Assembly: GCF_042683125.1 (NCBI RefSeq)
Contig: NZ_JBHUIY010000011.1
Location: 1 to 64,000 of the forward strand
Direction of reading: 5' to 3'
Source: Phaeospirillum tilakii
GTDB lineage: Bacteria > Pseudomonadota > Alphaproteobacteria > Rhodospirillales > Magnetospirillaceae
DNA: 64,000 nucleotides
Below the pieces are notes generated by a model. That model did no database searches. It was given only the letters and a program-made list of their open reading frames with translations, and was not told the origin of the DNA. Below are positions 1 through 8,958 of the stretch, piece by piece (position 1 is the stretch's first letter; the number at the start of each line of letters is the position of its first letter). Made by a program: the position numbers and the translations under genes.

Positions 1-123
1 CGCCGCCAGGGCGGCGGCGGGGCGGCGGCGCGGGCGGCGGCGGGTGAGCGCGGCCCACCACCGCGCCAGCCGGCCGGCGGGGGGATCGGCGGGGCTGTCC
101 CGGCGGGAAGACTCAGTGCGCAA
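1..123 (-). CDS. 5' end of a probable CckA-type sensor kinase gene (partial, runs off the left edge)
   Basis: Only 41 codons are visible. The likely start is a TTG at 123-121 that overlaps the flhB stop, giving a basic, Arg/Ala-rich N-terminus (LARWWAALTRRRP) like the cytoplasmic leader before a first membrane segment. No domain is visible. In Caulobacter and relatives, cckA follows fliQ-fliR-flhB closely, which is the basis for the name. The open frame, the overlap with flhB and the shared strand support a real gene; the identity is inference from gene order. Confidence 0.4.
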   Translation of the reverse strand, partial: MRTESSRRDSPADPPAGRLARWWAALTRRRPRRRPAAALAA

Positions 124-1180
124 TTTTGCCCTTCAGCTTGAAGACGTAACTGATCACCTCGGCCACCGCGCGGTAATGCTCGGGCGGGATTTCCTGGTCG
201 AGTTCGACCGTGGCATAGAGGGCGCGGGCCAGGGGCGGGTTCTCGACGATCGGCACGTCGTTCTCCTCGGCCAGCTCGCGGATGCGTTTGGCGATCAGGT
301 CGGCGCCCTTGGCCACCAGCCGGGGCGCCGACATCGCGTCCATCTCGTATTGCAGGGCGACGGCGAAGTGGGTCGGGTTGGTCACCACCACGTCGGCCTT
401 CGGCACCGCCGCCATCATCCGCCGCCGCGCCCGCTGCATGCGCAGCGACCGCAGCCGGCCGCGCACCATCGGGTCGCCTTCGCTCTGCTTGTGTTCGTCC
501 TTGACCTCCTGCTTGGTCATCTTCATCCGCTGGGTGAAGCTGTAGCGCTGGTACAGCCAGTCGGCCGCCGCCAGCACCGTCACCATCAGCATCGCGATGA
601 TCATCATCGCCAGCACCTGCCGGCGCAGGTAATCGAGGATGGTGGTCAGGTCGAACGCCGCCAGACCGGCGAAATCGTCCATCCGGCCGCGCAGGATGAT
701 GAACAGCACCACCCCGACCGCGCCGACCTTGAACAGCGATTTCAGGAACTCGACCAGATTGTTGAGCGAAAAGAGCTTCTGGAAGCCCTTCAGCGGATCG
801 ATCTTGCTGAGGTCGGGGGCCAGGCGCTTGGGGACGAACAGCAGGCCGTTCTGCGCCACCACCGAGGCGATGCCGAGCACCAGCAGCAGCGCCAGCGGCA
901 TCGTCAGCACCACCAGCACCTGCTGGACCAGATGGGTCAGGATCAGGCCCAGCCCGCCCGGGCTCATGTCGAGCTGGGCCGGCCGTTCGATGAACGGCCG
1001 CAGCAGATGGTCGAGCTGGACGGCCATCTTGGGGGCCATCAGCGACAGCACCACCAGGGTGCCCATCAGCCCGGCCCAGATCCGCACCTCGGTCGAACTG
1101 GCGACCTGGCCTTCCTTGCGGGCATTGTCGAGTTTTCGGTCTGTCGGTTGTTCCGACTTGTCTTCCGCGTCTTCCGCCAT
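113..1180 (-). CDS. flhB: Flagellar export apparatus protein FlhB
   Basis: FlhB (355 aa, normal length) is the substrate-specificity switch of the flagellar type III export gate in the inner membrane. The N-terminus has the family opening with EDKSEQPTDRKLDNARKEGQ, followed by four hydrophobic segments over about residues 30-215. The cytoplasmic C-terminal domain contains the self-cleavage motif NPTH in VVVTNPTHFAVALQY near residue 265. It lies 4 bases after fliR in the same operon and probably overlaps the next gene. Confidence 0.97.
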   Translation of the reverse strand: MAEDAEDKSEQPTDRKLDNARKEGQVASSTEVRIWAGLMGTLVVLSLMAPKMAVQLDHLLRPFIERPAQLDMSPGGLGLILTHLVQQVLVVLTMPLALLLVLGIASVVAQNGLLFVPKRLAPDLSKIDPLKGFQKLFSLNNLVEFLKSLFKVGAVGVVLFIILRGRMDDFAGLAAFDLTTILDYLRRQVLAMMIIAMLMVTVLAAADWLYQRYSFTQRMKMTKQEVKDEHKQSEGDPMVRGRLRSLRMQRARRRMMAAVPKADVVVTNPTHFAVALQYEMDAMSAPRLVAKGADLIAKRIRELAEENDVPIVENPPLARALYATVELDQEIPPEHYRAVAEVISYVFKLKGKIAH

Positions 1181-1184
1181 CGCG

Positions 1185-1949
1185 TCACCCCGGCGGCAGG
1201 AAGGGAATGAGGGTGTTCTCGAACTCGCGCAGGAACAGCGAGATCATCGTCCCCAGCGCCGCCATCAGCATCGCCAGCCCGATCAGCAACTGCACCGGCA
1301 TCGCCACGAAGAACACCTGGATCTGCGGCACCAGCCGCGACAGCAGGCCGAGCCCGGTATAGAACACCAGCCCGAACACCAGCAGCGGCGCCGAGAATTG
1401 CAGCCCGAACCGGAAGGCGGTGGTCAGCAGGTGCGACAGCGTTTCCGCGAAATCGCCGAGCGGCGGCGGCGCCCCGGCCTGGAACAGGGTGTAGGATTCG
1501 ATCACCGCGCGGAACATCAGGTGGTGCAGGTCGGTCGAGAACACCGCCAGCATCGCGATGTTGGCGAGAAAGCCGGTCAGCAGCGAGCTTTGCTGCTCGG
1601 CGATCGGGTCGAACGAGAAGGCGTTGGTCAGCCCGGTCATGAAGCCGATGATCGCGCCGGTGACGTTGATGATCGACATCAGGAAGGTGGTGACGCTGCC
1701 GAGAAACAGCCCGATCAGCACCTCGCCGGCCAGCACCCGCAGCACCCCGGCCGGCGAGGACGGGGTCGGCGGCAGCAGCGGCGCCAGCGCCGGCACCATC
1801 AGCGCGGCGATCGCCAGTGCCAGCAGCAGGCGGATCCGGGTGCTGACCAACTGACCGCCGATGCCGGGCAGCAGCATCATCGCCGCGCCGATGCGGGCGA
1901 ACACCAGAAAGAAACGGTAGATGTCGAGCTGGAGCAACTCGCTCAGCAT
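1185..1949 (-). CDS. fliR: Flagellar export apparatus protein FliR
   Basis: FliR is an integral inner-membrane component of the FliPQR export gate. The product starting with MLSELLQLDIYRFF is 254 aa, typical for the family, with about six hydrophobic segments and the conserved MTGLTNAFSFDP region. The frame is open further upstream to 2024, but that 25-residue Arg/Gly-rich extension is not FliR-like, so the ATG at 1949 is preferred. A gap of about 74 bases then separates it from fliQ. Confidence 0.95.
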   Translation of the reverse strand: MLSELLQLDIYRFFLVFARIGAAMMLLPGIGGQLVSTRIRLLLALAIAALMVPALAPLLPPTPSSPAGVLRVLAGEVLIGLFLGSVTTFLMSIINVTGAIIGFMTGLTNAFSFDPIAEQQSSLLTGFLANIAMLAVFSTDLHHLMFRAVIESYTLFQAGAPPPLGDFAETLSHLLTTAFRFGLQFSAPLLVFGLVFYTGLGLLSRLVPQIQVFFVAMPVQLLIGLAMLMAALGTMISLFLREFENTLIPFLPPG

Positions 1950-2023
1950 CGCAGGGATCCCGCCGCCACCGGAATGCTGGCCATCCTCCCCCTCCCTTGC
2001 CGCCCGGGCGGGGCGCTTGCCCA

Positions 2024-2293
2024 TCAGCCCCCGCCGACGATCACCCGGTCCATGGTGTGGTGCCAGAATTCGCTGAGGTTCGATAACATGAACGGCAGGA
2101 ACAGCACCAGGGATGCGAACACCAGCATCATCTTGGGGACAAAGGTCAGGGTCTGTTCCTGGATCTGGGTCAGGGTCTGGAAGATCGACACCAGCAGACC
2201 CACCACCAGGGCGACCAGCAGGCTGGGCGCCGAGACCTTGAGGGTCACCATCATCGCCTCGCGGGCGACGTCGATCAGCTCCGCCTCTGTCAT
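2024..2293 (-). CDS. fliQ: Flagellar export apparatus protein FliQ
   Basis: FliQ is a small gate subunit with two transmembrane hairpin helices. The 89-residue product opens MTEAELIDVAREA and has hydrophobic segments at about residues 15-40 and 52-75 flanking the conserved QTLTQIQEQTLTFVPK loop. Length and motif match the family exactly. It starts 1 base after the fliE stop, showing tight operon coupling. Confidence 0.96.
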   Translation of the reverse strand: MTEAELIDVAREAMMVTLKVSAPSLLVALVVGLLVSIFQTLTQIQEQTLTFVPKMMLVFASLVLFLPFMLSNLSEFWHHTMDRVIVGGG

Positions 2294-2294
2294 G

Positions 2295-2636
2295 TCAGAT
2301 CGACATGGCCAGGATTTCCTTGTAGGCGCTGATCACCTTGTCGCGGATGTTGACCACGGTGTTGAGGGTCAGTTCGGCATTGGCCACCGCGGAGACCACC
2401 TCGCGGATATCGGTCTTGCCGGCCACCGCCGCCAGCGAGGTCTGCTCGGCCTGCTGCGACTGGCTGATCGCGCTCTTGGCGGCATCCTTCAGCATGGCGG
2501 AAAAGTCGGTGCCGGTCGCGGCGGCGAGGTCGTCGCCCTCGGCCCGCAGCGAGGTCGCGGAGGACGAGCCCCCGAGCGCGGCCATCGGGTCGGCGGCGGT
2601 GCGGTAGGCGGAAATGGCGCTGGTGAAACTGGTCAT
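2295..2636 (-). CDS. fliE: Flagellar hook-basal body protein FliE
   Basis: FliE is the periplasmic adaptor joining the MS ring to the rod. The 113-residue protein has the family C-terminal block, with conserved VVSAVANAELTLNTVVNIRDK and a terminal AYKEILAMSI helix. There is no signal peptide, as expected for a substrate of flagellar export. It sits between flgC and fliQ, the usual place in Rhodospirillales flagellar operons. Confidence 0.95.
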   Translation of the reverse strand: MTSFTSAISAYRTAADPMAALGGSSSATSLRAEGDDLAAATGTDFSAMLKDAAKSAISQSQQAEQTSLAAVAGKTDIREVVSAVANAELTLNTVVNIRDKVISAYKEILAMSI

Positions 2637-2685
2637 GGCGATAAGGTCCTGGCGAGGGGGGCGGCGAAAGCGGAGCGGGCGGGGC

Positions 2686-3096
2686 TCAGCGCAGCATGTC
2701 GACCGTGCGCGACAGCAGGTTGCGCGAGGTGGTGACCACGTCCATGTTGGCCTGATAGCTGCGCTGGGCCTCCCGCATGTCCATCATTTCGATCAGCGGG
2801 TTGACGTTGGGCGTCAGCACGTAGCCTTCACGGTCGGCGGCCGGGTGCTTGGGGTCGTAGCGGCGCTGGAAGTCTGAGGAATCTGTGCGCACTTTGTCGA
2901 CCTTGACGGTGTTGAGCCCGGTGTTGCGGTCGAGCTCGCTCTTGAACGAGACGACCTTGCGGCGGTAGGGCAGCCCCTCGGGGGTCTGGGCGGTGGAATC
3001 GGCGTTGGCGAGGTTCTCGGAAATCACCCGCAGCCGTTCCGACTGCACCTTCATGCCCGAGATGGCGATCTTGCCGCTTTTGGTCAGTTCATCCAT
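2686..3096 (-). CDS. flgC: Flagellar basal-body rod protein FlgC
   Basis: Proximal rod protein exported through the flagellar apparatus. The 136-residue product carries the FlgB/FlgC family N-terminal motif (SERLRVISENLANADS) and the C-terminal motif (EAQRSYQANMDVVTTSRNLL) that form the rod coiled coil. Normal length. It lies 6 bases downstream of flgB. Confidence 0.96.
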   Translation of the reverse strand: MDELTKSGKIAISGMKVQSERLRVISENLANADSTAQTPEGLPYRRKVVSFKSELDRNTGLNTVKVDKVRTDSSDFQRRYDPKHPAADREGYVLTPNVNPLIEMMDMREAQRSYQANMDVVTTSRNLLSRTVDMLR

Positions 3097-3102
3097 GACC
3101 GG

Positions 3103-3504
3103 TTAACTCTTGCCCAGGGCGGTCATCAGCATCTTCTGGTACTTCTGGAACAGCGAGGTGGCGGTGCTGTAGGCGGTGCCGGCCTCGCCGATCTTGGCCA
3201 TCTGCTCCTCGAGGATCACCGCGTTGCCGTCGGGGGTCGATTCGTAGGTCTTGCGCTGGGTCTGCGCCTTGAACGGATCGGGGCCGGTCTCGGGGACGAT
3301 GTGGGCCGGGTTGGTGGCGGTGGCGGTGACGGTCGGGCGGTCGGGGCCGGTGACCAGTTCCTTGAACGACAGCGGCTTGAGGTCCTTGGGCAGGTAGCGC
3401 GGGGTGTTGGCGTTGGCGATGTTCGCGGCCAGCACCTCCTGGCGCTGGGCCAGCCAGTCCATCTCGTTCTTGGTCGCCTTGAAAATATCGAGCCGATCGT
3501 ACAT
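3103..3504 (-). CDS. flgB: Flagellar basal-body rod protein FlgB
   Basis: First gene of the operon flgB-flgC-fliE-fliQ-fliR-flhB. The 133-residue product from the ATG at 3504 (MYDRLDIFKATKNEMDWL) has the rod motif VLAANIANANTPRY near residue 30. A longer frame to 3549 exists but adds 15 residues without family similarity. The gene is divergent from uvrB, with 117 bases between them; I found no convincing sigma-54 or sigma-70 site there for flgB. Confidence 0.93.
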   Translation of the reverse strand: MYDRLDIFKATKNEMDWLAQRQEVLAANIANANTPRYLPKDLKPLSFKELVTGPDRPTVTATATNPAHIVPETGPDPFKAQTQRKTYESTPDGNAVILEEQMAKIGEAGTAYSTATSLFQKYQKMLMTALGKS

Positions 3505-3621
3505 CGTCAGACCCCTTGCCCGCCGGTCACAATGGGAGCCGTGAGCCACACCTTTCCCGTCGGCGTCAGTGTGCGGCCGGCGGCCTTAAATTTCGGTAAA
3601 ATCGTCGGCACGGAGGCAACG

Positions 3622-5724
3622 ATGGGCCGCCCGCTCAGTGAAATCATCGAACGTCCTCCTCTGCCGCAGGGCGATGCCGCCTTCGCCCTGGTGTCCGATT
3701 ACCAGCCGGCCGGCGACCAGCCGGCGGCGATCGCCGCGCTGACCGCCGGGATCGAGGCCGGCGAGCGCGATCAGGTGCTGCTCGGCGTCACCGGCTCGGG
3801 CAAGACCTTCACCATGGCCCAGGTGATCGCGGCGCGGCGCCGCCCGGCCCTGGTGCTGGCCCCCAACAAGACCCTTGCCGCCCAGCTTTACGCCGAGATG
3901 AAGGGATTTTTTCCCAATAACGCGGTCGAGTACTTCGTCTCGTATTACGATTACTACCAGCCCGAAGCCTACATCCCGCGCACCGATACTTACATCGAGA
4001 AGGATTCCCAGATCAACGAGCAGATCGACCGGATGCGCCATGCGGCGACGCGCTCCCTGCTTGAGCGGCGCGACGTGGTGCTGGTCGCCTCGGTCTCGTG
4101 CATCTACGGCATCGGTTCGGTCGAGTCCTACGCGCGGATGACCATCCCGCTCGAGGTCGGCGCCCGGATCGAGCGATCCGAACTGCTGCGCCGGCTGGTC
4201 GAGCTGCAATACAGCCGCAACGACACCGCGTTCGAGCGCGGCACCTTCCGGGTGCGCGGCGACGCGGTCGAGATCTTCCCGGTCCATTACGAGGACCGGG
4301 CGTGGCGGCTGTCGCTGTGGGGCGACGAGATCGAGAGCATCGCCGAGTTCGACCCGCTGACCGGCGAGCGCACCTGCGGCCTCTCCGCGATCACGGTCTA
4401 TCCCTCCAGCCACTACGTCACCCCGCGTCCGACCCTGACCCAGGCGGTCAAGGGGATCCGCCAGGAATTGCGGGAAACGGTCGAGCGGTTCACCGCCGAG
4501 GGCAAGCTTTTGGAGGCGCAGCGGATCGAGCAGCGCACCCGCTTCGATCTCGAGATGATCGAGACCACCGGCCATTGCAAGAGCATCGAGAATTATTCCC
4601 GCTACCTGACCGGGCGCCAGCCGGGCGAGCCGCCGCCGACCCTGTTCGAATACCTTCCCCCCGACGCCCTGCTGATCATCGACGAAAGCCATGTCACCGT
4701 GCCGCAGATCGGCGGGATGTTCCGCGGCGACTTCCAGCGCAAGAGCACCCTGTCGGAATTCGGCTTCCGCCTGCCGTCCTGCGCCGACAACCGGCCGCTG
4801 AAGTTCGAGGAATGGGACGAGATGCGGCCGCAGACCCTGTTCGTCTCCGCCACCCCCGGCCCGTGGGAACTGGAGCGTACCGGCGGCGCCTTCGTCGAGC
4901 AGGTGATCCGTCCCACCGGCCTGATCGACCCGGTCTGTCTGATCCGCCCGGTCGAGGGGCAGGTCGATGACCTGCTGGGCGAATGCCGCGCCGTCGCCGC
5001 CAAGGGCTTCCGCGTCCTGGTCACCACCCTGACCAAGAAGATGGCCGAGGACCTGACCGAGTATCTGCACGAGATCGGGGTGCGGGCGCGCTACCTCCAT
5101 TCCGACATCGACACGCTGGAGCGGATCGAGATCATCCGCGACCTGCGCCTCGGCGCGTTCGACGTGCTGGTCGGGATCAACCTGCTGCGCGAGGGGCTCG
5201 ACATTCCCGAATGCGCCCTGGTGGCGATCCTCGACGCCGACAAGGAAGGGTTCCTGCGCTCGAAGACCTCGCTGATCCAGACCATCGGCCGCGCCGCCCG
5301 CAATCTCGAAGGGCGGGTGATCCTCTATGCCGACAAGATGACCGCCAGCCTCGATTACGCCATCGGCGAGACCAACCGCCGCCGCGAGAAGCAGCAGGCC
5401 TACAACGCCGCCCACGGCATCACCCCGGAAAGCGTGCGCAAGGCGATCGGCGACGTGATCGGCTCGGTGCCGGAGCAGGATTACGTCACGGTATCGACCG
5501 GGCCGGGCGCGGTCGGCCACGCGGTGGGCAAGTCGCTGGCCCAGATCCGCGCCGATCTCGAAAAGCGGATGAAGGCCGCCGCCGCCGACCTCGAATTCGA
5601 GGAGGCGGCCCGTCTGCGCGACGAACTGCGCCGGCTCGATGCCGCCGAGCTGGAGATGTCGGTGGGGGCGGGGGCTCCCGCCGCGCCACCGCCGCCGCGC
5701 AAGGGGCGACGTGGCCGGAAATAG
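3622..5724 (+). CDS. uvrB: Excinuclease ABC subunit B
   Basis: UvrB (700 aa) is the helicase-like damage-verification subunit of nucleotide excision repair. Walker A is GVTGSGKT (about residue 55). The beta-hairpin region follows with YYDYYQPEAYIP, then helicase motifs including LLIIDESHVTVPQ and QTIGRAARN. The C-terminal UVR domain (about 640-680) reads EFEEAARLRDELRRL and recruits UvrC. The start at 3622 follows a GGAGG at 3612-3616; the frame is open to 3301 but that extension is antisense to flgB. No alphaproteobacterial LexA box was seen upstream. Confidence 0.98.
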   Translation: MGRPLSEIIERPPLPQGDAAFALVSDYQPAGDQPAAIAALTAGIEAGERDQVLLGVTGSGKTFTMAQVIAARRRPALVLAPNKTLAAQLYAEMKGFFPNNAVEYFVSYYDYYQPEAYIPRTDTYIEKDSQINEQIDRMRHAATRSLLERRDVVLVASVSCIYGIGSVESYARMTIPLEVGARIERSELLRRLVELQYSRNDTAFERGTFRVRGDAVEIFPVHYEDRAWRLSLWGDEIESIAEFDPLTGERTCGLSAITVYPSSHYVTPRPTLTQAVKGIRQELRETVERFTAEGKLLEAQRIEQRTRFDLEMIETTGHCKSIENYSRYLTGRQPGEPPPTLFEYLPPDALLIIDESHVTVPQIGGMFRGDFQRKSTLSEFGFRLPSCADNRPLKFEEWDEMRPQTLFVSATPGPWELERTGGAFVEQVIRPTGLIDPVCLIRPVEGQVDDLLGECRAVAAKGFRVLVTTLTKKMAEDLTEYLHEIGVRARYLHSDIDTLERIEIIRDLRLGAFDVLVGINLLREGLDIPECALVAILDADKEGFLRSKTSLIQTIGRAARNLEGRVILYADKMTASLDYAIGETNRRREKQQAYNAAHGITPESVRKAIGDVIGSVPEQDYVTVSTGPGAVGHAVGKSLAQIRADLEKRMKAAAADLEFEEAARLRDELRRLDAAELEMSVGAGAPAAPPPPRKGRRGRK

Positions 5725-5729
5725 ACAGG

Positions 5730-5779
5730 ATGTGGGCTCCGCCCACGCCCGCCAAGGGCCGTCAGGCCCTTGGAACCCG
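5730..5779. repeat. Intergenic palindromic repeat, family 1, left half only
   Basis: Between uvrB and the next gene lies GTGGGCTCCGCCCACGCC followed by the hairpin AAGGGCC..GGCCCTTGG. This is the reverse complement of the right arm of the longer elements at 31445-31605 and 53295-53459. The hairpin ends close to a TTTTT run near 5785, so it may also terminate uvrB transcription. Confidence 0.7.
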
Positions 5780-5803
5780 TTGGTTTTTAGAGAGAGATGA
5801 CGG

Positions 5804-6247
5804 ATGCGGATTTTTGTCGATGCCGATGCCTGTCCGGTCAAGGAAGAGGTGATCCGGGTCGCCACCCGGCATGGTCTGGCGGTGGTGCTGATCGGCAATC
5901 GCTGGATGCGGGGGATCGATTCGCCGCTGGTGACGCAGGAGGTGGTGCCGGACGGGCTCAATCAGGCCGACGACCGCATCGTCGAGCGGTTCGAGGCCGG
6001 CGATCTCGTGGTCACCGCCGACGTGCCGCTGGCGGTGCGCTGCCTGGAGAAAGGCGGGCGGGGGATCGACCATCGCGGCAAGATCTTCGACCCGGATTCG
6101 ATCGGCATGGCTTCGGCAATGCGCGACCTGATGACCCATCTGCGCGACAGCGGCCAGATCGAAGGCGGCGGGCCGCGTGCCTATGCCAAACTCGACCGCT
6201 CGCGCTTTCTCGATGGGCTGGAGCGGTTGGTGCAGGCGATGAAGTAG
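5804..6247 (+). CDS. yaiI: YaiI/YqxD family protein (DUF188, UPF0178)
   Basis: The 147-residue product begins MRIFVDADACPVKEE and contains DLVVTADVPLAVRCLEKG and a DRSRFLDGLERL C-terminus, all hallmarks of the DUF188 family, a PIN-like fold of unknown function. The Asp residues at 6 and 8 and in the TADVPLA segment are the conserved acidic set. Length is normal. It follows uvrB on the same strand but is separated by a hairpin repeat, so it may have its own promoter. Confidence 0.9.
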   Translation: MRIFVDADACPVKEEVIRVATRHGLAVVLIGNRWMRGIDSPLVTQEVVPDGLNQADDRIVERFEAGDLVVTADVPLAVRCLEKGGRGIDHRGKIFDPDSIGMASAMRDLMTHLRDSGQIEGGGPRAYAKLDRSRFLDGLERLVQAMK

Positions 6248-6458
6248 CCGAGAGGGGGCGGAGAGATGGCCGCTTTGCGCCCAAGGCGGCCGTTCCGTGG
6301 GGCATGGTCGGTTCCCGATAGCGGACTTTCCTCGGTTCCACCGGGCCTTCTTTGATGGGCCATGAGAAGTCAGACGGTGGAATCGACACCTAGTTGATTG
6401 TCTGATATTATTTGACAATCTCTGCCAAAAGGTGGATAATATTTCAGGGGACTACCCA

Positions 6459-7169
6459 ATGTCTGACACTGACAAAATAAATACAAAAGAAAGAATTTTA
6501 TTATGCGGTGCATCAGCGGCAATTCCTGCCTTGATAAATCTATACTATGTAGATTTTGAGACAGTTTTTTTGGATGTTACGCCATTGAAATCTCTTGGTT
6601 ACATTGTGAGATTATTAATACTTTTTTGCTCTGGCGCGCTAATTGGGTGGATATATGATTCAGAGCGTGATCGAAAGAAGCTGTTTAATTTGGGGCTAGC
6701 CGCACCTGCACTTCTCATGGGAACCGTTAACGCTGCCCATGTGCAGCCCAAACAGGATCCCGCTGGTTCTGTTCACAGATTACAGAGTTACATCGGGATA
6801 ATTAGCGAGGCTTATGCTCAAAGCAACGATAAGGATATAAAGAAATTCGAAACAAGCACGCAGACAGAGCAGTTTTTGGAAGGTCTTGGAGTTATAATTC
6901 CAAAAAAAACCTATTGGGTTATTGTTGGCTCGGCTTCCAGCGAAGCACAGGCTCTTGCATTGCTGAAGCAACTTAAGACGCAGCACAGCGACTTAGGATT
7001 TGATTTTCAGGCCTACACGCCTCGTCACCCAAACAAGAATTGGTCTATAGTAATGGGCAACGGAGTTGGCTCTCTGGTGGAAGCTCAAATTTTGGTTAAG
7101 TTGGCCGCGAAGGCAGGCATTGCGTCTGACGCATTTATAACCACCTATGCCGGCGGCAACAACGACTAA
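6459..7169 (+). CDS. AT-rich hypothetical membrane protein with SPOR-like C-terminal region
   Basis: I do not recognise this gene. The 236-residue product has hydrophobic segments at about 13-30, 45-66 and 76-93, a linker, then a region at about 152-228 (YWVIVGSASSEAQALALLKQ through AQILVKLAAKAGIASDAF) whose aromatic strand, helix, strand pattern resembles a SPOR peptidoglycan-binding fold. The ATG at 6459 has AGGGG at 6446-6450; an upstream GTG at 6432 is less likely. Base composition and codon use (many AAA, ATA, TTA codons) are very unlike the surrounding genes, which suggests recent transfer. No mobility gene lies beside it. Confidence 0.75.
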   Translation: MSDTDKINTKERILLCGASAAIPALINLYYVDFETVFLDVTPLKSLGYIVRLLILFCSGALIGWIYDSERDRKKLFNLGLAAPALLMGTVNAAHVQPKQDPAGSVHRLQSYIGIISEAYAQSNDKDIKKFETSTQTEQFLEGLGVIIPKKTYWVIVGSASSEAQALALLKQLKTQHSDLGFDFQAYTPRHPNKNWSIVMGNGVGSLVEAQILVKLAAKAGIASDAFITTYAGGNND

Positions 7170-7508
7170 CTTTCATGTTGGCCAGTCGTCACGCTTGATC
7201 GCCAAATAAACAACGCGTAAAGATTGTGCGTTAATTCTTCTCGCCGAAGCCGCACTCGTCTGCATCGTCCGATGTTCCCGATCTGGACTCCGCAGCCGTC
7301 CTTCCCCTCCCGGCCCTTTCAAGACTTGGCGGGCAAGGCCACCTCTACCGTCCCGAATCTGCCAATGATTCCCTGCAACGGCCGCCCCCGAATCGCGGGC
7401 GCCCAAGCTGACCGGCATTGGCCGCATTCGACCATTGACGCAGGTCCAGGAGCCGCTGGCTCCTGGCGGGTGTGGGCAGAGCCCACGACCCTTTTCTTTC
7501 CGCCCCCC
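7170..7508. other. Intergenic stretch without a supported gene
   Basis: The region lies between the AT-rich gene and the convergent glmM. AT-richness fades by about 7230 and the rest is ordinary GC-rich sequence. No frame in it shows a convincing protein; the longest frames are low-complexity shadows. Its right part holds a family 1 repeat (7395-7487). Confidence 0.6.
7395..7487. repeat. Intergenic palindromic repeat, family 1, diverged copy
   Basis: It contains the core signature GCGCCCAAGCTGAC and, after it, a perfect hairpin CCAGGAGCC-GCT-GGCTCCTGG, then GGCGGGTGTGGGCAGAGCCC. The loop and arm bases differ from the 31445 and 53295 copies but the architecture is the same. It lies between two converging genes, where a bidirectional terminator would be useful. 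Confidence 0.6.
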
Positions 7509-8864
7509 TTACGCCGCGGCGGAGCGGATGGCGTCGATGATGCTGGCGGTGACGGTATCGATCACCTTTTCGTCCTCGCCCTCGGCCATGACGCGGATCA
7601 GCGGTTCGGTGCCGGACTTGCGGATGAGGAGTCGGCCCTGGCCGGCGAGGCGGGCTTCGCCGGCGGCGATGGCGCCCTTGACGGTGGGGGCGGCGAGGAT
7701 CTCGGCGGCGGAGCGGCCCTCGACCCGGACGTTGCGCAGCAACTGGGGCAGCGGCTCGAACTGGCGCAGCACCTCGCTGGCCTGCTTGCCCGACTGGATC
7801 AGCGCCGCCAGCACCTGGAGCGCCGCGACCAGTCCGTCGCCGGTGGTGGAATGGTCGGCCAGGATCATGTGGCCGGATTGTTCGCCGCCGACATTGTAGC
7901 CGTCGGCCAGCATCCGTTCGAGCACGTAGCGGTCGCCGACCTGGGTGCGGACCAGGGTCAGGCCGCGCGCGGCGAGGAAGCGTTCGAGGCCGAGGTTGGA
8001 CATCACGGTGGCGACCACGCCGCCGCCGCGCAACTGGCCGGAGCGTTGCCACAGGTCGCCGATCAGGGCCATCACCTGATCGCCGTCGATCTGGCGGCCG
8101 GTTTCGTCGCACAGGACGAGACGGTCGGCGTCGCCGTCCAGCGCGATGCCGAGGTCGGCGCCGTGGGTCACCACCTGCTCGCCCAGCGCGTCGGTGTGGA
8201 GCGAGCCGCATTCCTTGTTGATGTTGAAGCCGTCGGGGGTGACGGCCATCGGCACCACCTCGGCGCCGAGTTCCCACAGCACGCGGGGGGCGACCTTGTA
8301 GGCGGCGCCGTTGGCGCAATCGACCACGATCTTGAGCCCGTCGAGCCGCAGCCCGCGCGGGAATGTGCTCTTGGCATATTCGATGTAGCGGCCGCCGGCA
8401 TCCTCCAGCCGGCGGGCGCGGCCGAGCCGGTCGGGGCCGACGCGGAGCGATTCGATGCCGTTGGCCATGGTGGCCTCGATCGTCCGCTCGGTCTCGTCGG
8501 ACAGCTTGTAGCCGTCGGGGCCGAACAGCTTGATGCCGTTGTCCTGGTAGGGATTGTGCGAGGCGGAGATCACCACGCCGAGATCGGCGCGCAGCGAGCG
8601 GGTCAGCATCGCCACCGCCGGGGTCGGCAGCGGCCCGACCAGCACCACGTCCATGCCGACCGAGACGAAGCCGGCGGTCAGCGCCGGTTCGAGCAGGTAG
8701 CCCGACAGCCGGGTGTCCTTGCCGATCACCACGGTATGGCGATGGTCGCCGCGGGTGAAATGGCTGCCGGCGGCCATGCCCAGCCGCAGCGCCATTTCGG
8801 CCGTCATCGGCTCGGCATTGGCGGTTCCCCGCACTCCATCGGTGCCGAACAACGTGCGCGTCAT
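7509..8864 (-). CDS. glmM: Phosphoglucosamine mutase
   Basis: GlmM converts glucosamine-6-phosphate to glucosamine-1-phosphate in UDP-GlcNAc synthesis for peptidoglycan and lipopolysaccharide. The 451-residue product begins MTRTLFGTDGVRGTAN. It carries the phosphoserine active-site loop VVISASHNPYQDNGIK near residue 100, the metal-binding loop LDGDADRL near 240, the sugar-binding GGEQSGH near 325 and the C-terminal phosphate loop RKSGTEPLIRVM. Length and all motifs are complete. It is transcribed alone on the minus strand. Confidence 0.98.
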   Translation of the reverse strand: MTRTLFGTDGVRGTANAEPMTAEMALRLGMAAGSHFTRGDHRHTVVIGKDTRLSGYLLEPALTAGFVSVGMDVVLVGPLPTPAVAMLTRSLRADLGVVISASHNPYQDNGIKLFGPDGYKLSDETERTIEATMANGIESLRVGPDRLGRARRLEDAGGRYIEYAKSTFPRGLRLDGLKIVVDCANGAAYKVAPRVLWELGAEVVPMAVTPDGFNINKECGSLHTDALGEQVVTHGADLGIALDGDADRLVLCDETGRQIDGDQVMALIGDLWQRSGQLRGGGVVATVMSNLGLERFLAARGLTLVRTQVGDRYVLERMLADGYNVGGEQSGHMILADHSTTGDGLVAALQVLAALIQSGKQASEVLRQFEPLPQLLRNVRVEGRSAAEILAAPTVKGAIAAGEARLAGQGRLLIRKSGTEPLIRVMAEGEDEKVIDTVTASIIDAIRSAAA

Positions 8865-8958
8865 TCCCGAACGCCCCTTCTGCTTATCGGATCGAGCCGC
8901 ACTGATTAGCGCGGGCGGCGGCGGAAGGGAAGTGGCGAGTGGCGGGACGCGGTCCGGG

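Noticed and set aside
3586..5961. A long minus-strand frame (791 codons) opposite uvrB
   Set aside because: It is antisense to a clear uvrB and has low-complexity Gly/Arg/Asp/Ala composition typical of GC-rich shadow frames.
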